From NCBI GenBank assembly GCA_903859225.1, contig CAIOLV010000103.1, positions 1-5,353 of the forward strand: DNA of 5,353 bases. The letters are read 5' to 3'. The stretch comes from an uncultured bacterium (lineage in GTDB: Bacteria; Bipolaricaulota; Bipolaricaulia; UBA7950; UBA9294). Of this stretch, positions 4,244 through 5,353 are shown in pieces. Numbering within the stretch: position 1 is the stretch's first letter; each line of letters begins with the position of its first letter. The translations under genes and the position numbers were made by a program. The notes under the pieces were generated by a model, which worked only from the letters and a program-made list of their open reading frames with translations, ran no database searches and was not told where the DNA came from.

Positions 4244-5353
4244 ATGAAGAAGGCAATTCTGGTTCTTGCGGCCCTTCTCGCGCTGGTCGGGGGGGCGCTC
4301 GCCAGCTCGGGCGAGGACACCAGCGGCGCGTGGGGTTTTGGGTTCGGTGGCGGTGGCATGTCGGCCTTTTTCCCCGATCTGGCGGGCGTGAATGCGTTCC
4401 TGTCAGAGAATGGGCTCTCGGCGATGCCGAGCTTCCTCATCGGCGGCGGTGGTGGCGGGCGGGGCGGCGTGATCGGTGGACTGTCGTTCGGCGGGATGGG
4501 ATTCGGTGCCGCAGGAACGTCGACCGGCATCGATCGGTCGGCTGACTTGGCCTTCGGTGGCGGCGGATTCGACCTCGGCTTCGCGGTCGGAGGAGACGAG
4601 ACGTCGGTTCTCACCTTTGGCGTGGTGCTGGGCGGCGGCGCGTCGGTGCTCGAGATCAGTGTCCCCGCTGTGCAACCGGTCGACGTCGGTCCCCAGGGCA
4701 TTATTCCGGAACCGCAGACGCGCACCATCGGGCGCGCGTTCGCCATGGTCATGCCGTACGTGAGCTTCGAGGTCCAACTCGTGAGCTTCATCGGCTTCGA
4801 TGTGCGAATCGGCTACGTCGTGCCGGTACTCGGATTCGATTTTGGCGAGGGCGTTGGGATTCCGGCCCCGTCGCTCGACCTCTCCGGGCCGTTCGTCAGT
4901 GTCTCGATGGTCTTCGGCGGGATCGGCCGCGTCGGCGCTCCGCAGGAGGAGAAGGCGGCCACGGCCTCCGGCTCCCTCGAGCTCGTCGGGCAGGCACGGC
5001 TGTCGGTGGAGAACGGGACGGGAGACATCGTGGTCTCTTCCTACGCGTACAGCCAGGCGCAGACGGACTCGCGCCGCGTCGTGGAGTGGTCGGCCGTCTG
5101 CAAGGCTGGCGCCCCGGCGGGATCCGCCGACACGCCGGTGGATGCGCAGAGCGGGCCCGACGGCGCCACGTTGCGCACCACGCGAGAGGGTCAGGTCGAC
5201 TACGTCCTCCGTGTGCCTTCGGGAACGGACCTCGAGATCGTCGACGGCGCGGGAGCCATCCACATCGTCGGGCACTCGGCGGGTTCGATCCGCGTCTCGC
5301 TCGGTGCGGGAGAGATGTCGCTCGCGGACGTCGACGCGGGGGATCTTGCGCTC
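4244..5353 (+). CDS. Secreted glycine-rich protein with C-terminal DUF4097-like region (partial, 3' end missing)
   Basis: The frame is open for 370 codons and runs off the window, so the C-terminus is unknown. MKKAILVLAALLALVGGALA is a clear signal peptide, likely cut after Ala20. Residues 21-230 are rich in Gly and hydrophobic residues, with GGGG clusters near 35-38, 67-72 and 105-108 and alternating strands such as MPYVSFEVQLVSFIGFDVRIGYVVP (170-194) and GPFVSVSMVFGGIG (215-228). This suggests a beta-rich, possibly envelope-associated domain, but I do not recognise the family. After a linker (about 231-240) comes a DUF4097/putative-adhesin-like region: LSVENGTGDIVV (253-264), VDYVLRVPSGTDLEIVDGAG (318-337), then short repeated strands IHIVGHSAGSIRVSLGAGEMSLADVDAG (339-366) as in a beta-helix. 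It would act outside the cytoplasm. A single Cys (286) is present. Codon use matches the neighbours. The ATG is fixed by AAGGAGG at 4233-4239, which belongs to the upstream structured RNA. Confidence 0.8.
   Translation, partial: MKKAILVLAALLALVGGALASSGEDTSGAWGFGFGGGGMSAFFPDLAGVNAFLSENGLSAMPSFLIGGGGGGRGGVIGGLSFGGMGFGAAGTSTGIDRSADLAFGGGGFDLGFAVGGDETSVLTFGVVLGGGASVLEISVPAVQPVDVGPQGIIPEPQTRTIGRAFAMVMPYVSFEVQLVSFIGFDVRIGYVVPVLGFDFGEGVGIPAPSLDLSGPFVSVSMVFGGIGRVGAPQEEKAATASGSLELVGQARLSVENGTGDIVVSSYAYSQAQTDSRRVVEWSAVCKAGAPAGSADTPVDAQSGPDGATLRTTREGQVDYVLRVPSGTDLEIVDGAGAIHIVGHSAGSIRVSLGAGEMSLADVDAGDLAL

Noticed and set aside
4403..5275. 290-codon minus-strand open frame antisense to the glycine-rich gene
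   Set aside because: It is Arg/Asp/Ala-rich with no motifs or SD. The plus-strand frame has a signal peptide, an SD and DUF4097-like motifs.

Overview
The window is about 62-63% GC and bacterial in style: compact genes, strong Shine-Dalgarno (SD) sequences and secreted proteins with classical signal peptides. Nothing in it fixes the taxon. The gene mix (a solitary secreted DOMON protein, an exported Ntn hydrolase, a glycine-rich secreted protein fused to a DUF4097-like domain) and the heptamer repeats would suit an uncultivated, deep-branching phylum such as Bipolaricaulota, but that is only an impression.

Layout, left to right. A short leader with a hairpin precedes a secreted DOMON-domain protein (146-802, +). 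This gene converges on a Cas4/RecB-like PD-(D/E)XK nuclease with four Fe-S cysteines (845-2053, -), with a possible shared hairpin terminator between them. Upstream of the nuclease, on the same strand but 166 bp away, lies an exported Ntn hydrolase of the choloylglycine hydrolase / acyltransferase type (2220-3083, -). A 146-bp divergent spacer with a near-perfect palindrome and three 7-bp tandem repeats leads to a GNAT acetyltransferase (3230-3661, +). A non-coding stretch of about 580 bp follows. At its right end is the start of a secreted glycine-rich protein with a DUF4097-like C-terminal region (4244 to beyond the window edge, +).

The most interesting part is the non-coding stretch. Positions 3951-4243 look like one compact, multi-hairpin structured RNA. 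It opens with a perfect GTGCG/CGCAC hairpin, continues with further stems, and ends in an SD directly in front of the ATGA of the next gene. Its size, hairpin-first 5' end, terminal SD and the adjoining ATGA fit a HEARO RNA, the omega RNA of IscB/IsrB transposon-encoded nucleases. No IscB/IsrB gene is present: the position where that gene would start is taken by an unrelated secreted protein. I identify the RNA family from pattern memory, so a covariance-model search is needed. Just upstream are a long imperfect palindrome (3823-3893) and a hairpin (3752-3770) that looks like a terminator for the minus strand.

The five proteins do not form a recognisable pathway. Three are exported (DOMON protein, Ntn hydrolase, DUF4097-like protein) and two are cytoplasmic (nuclease, acetyltransferase). 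The region looks like ordinary accessory or house-keeping genes interrupted by a small mobile-RNA scar.
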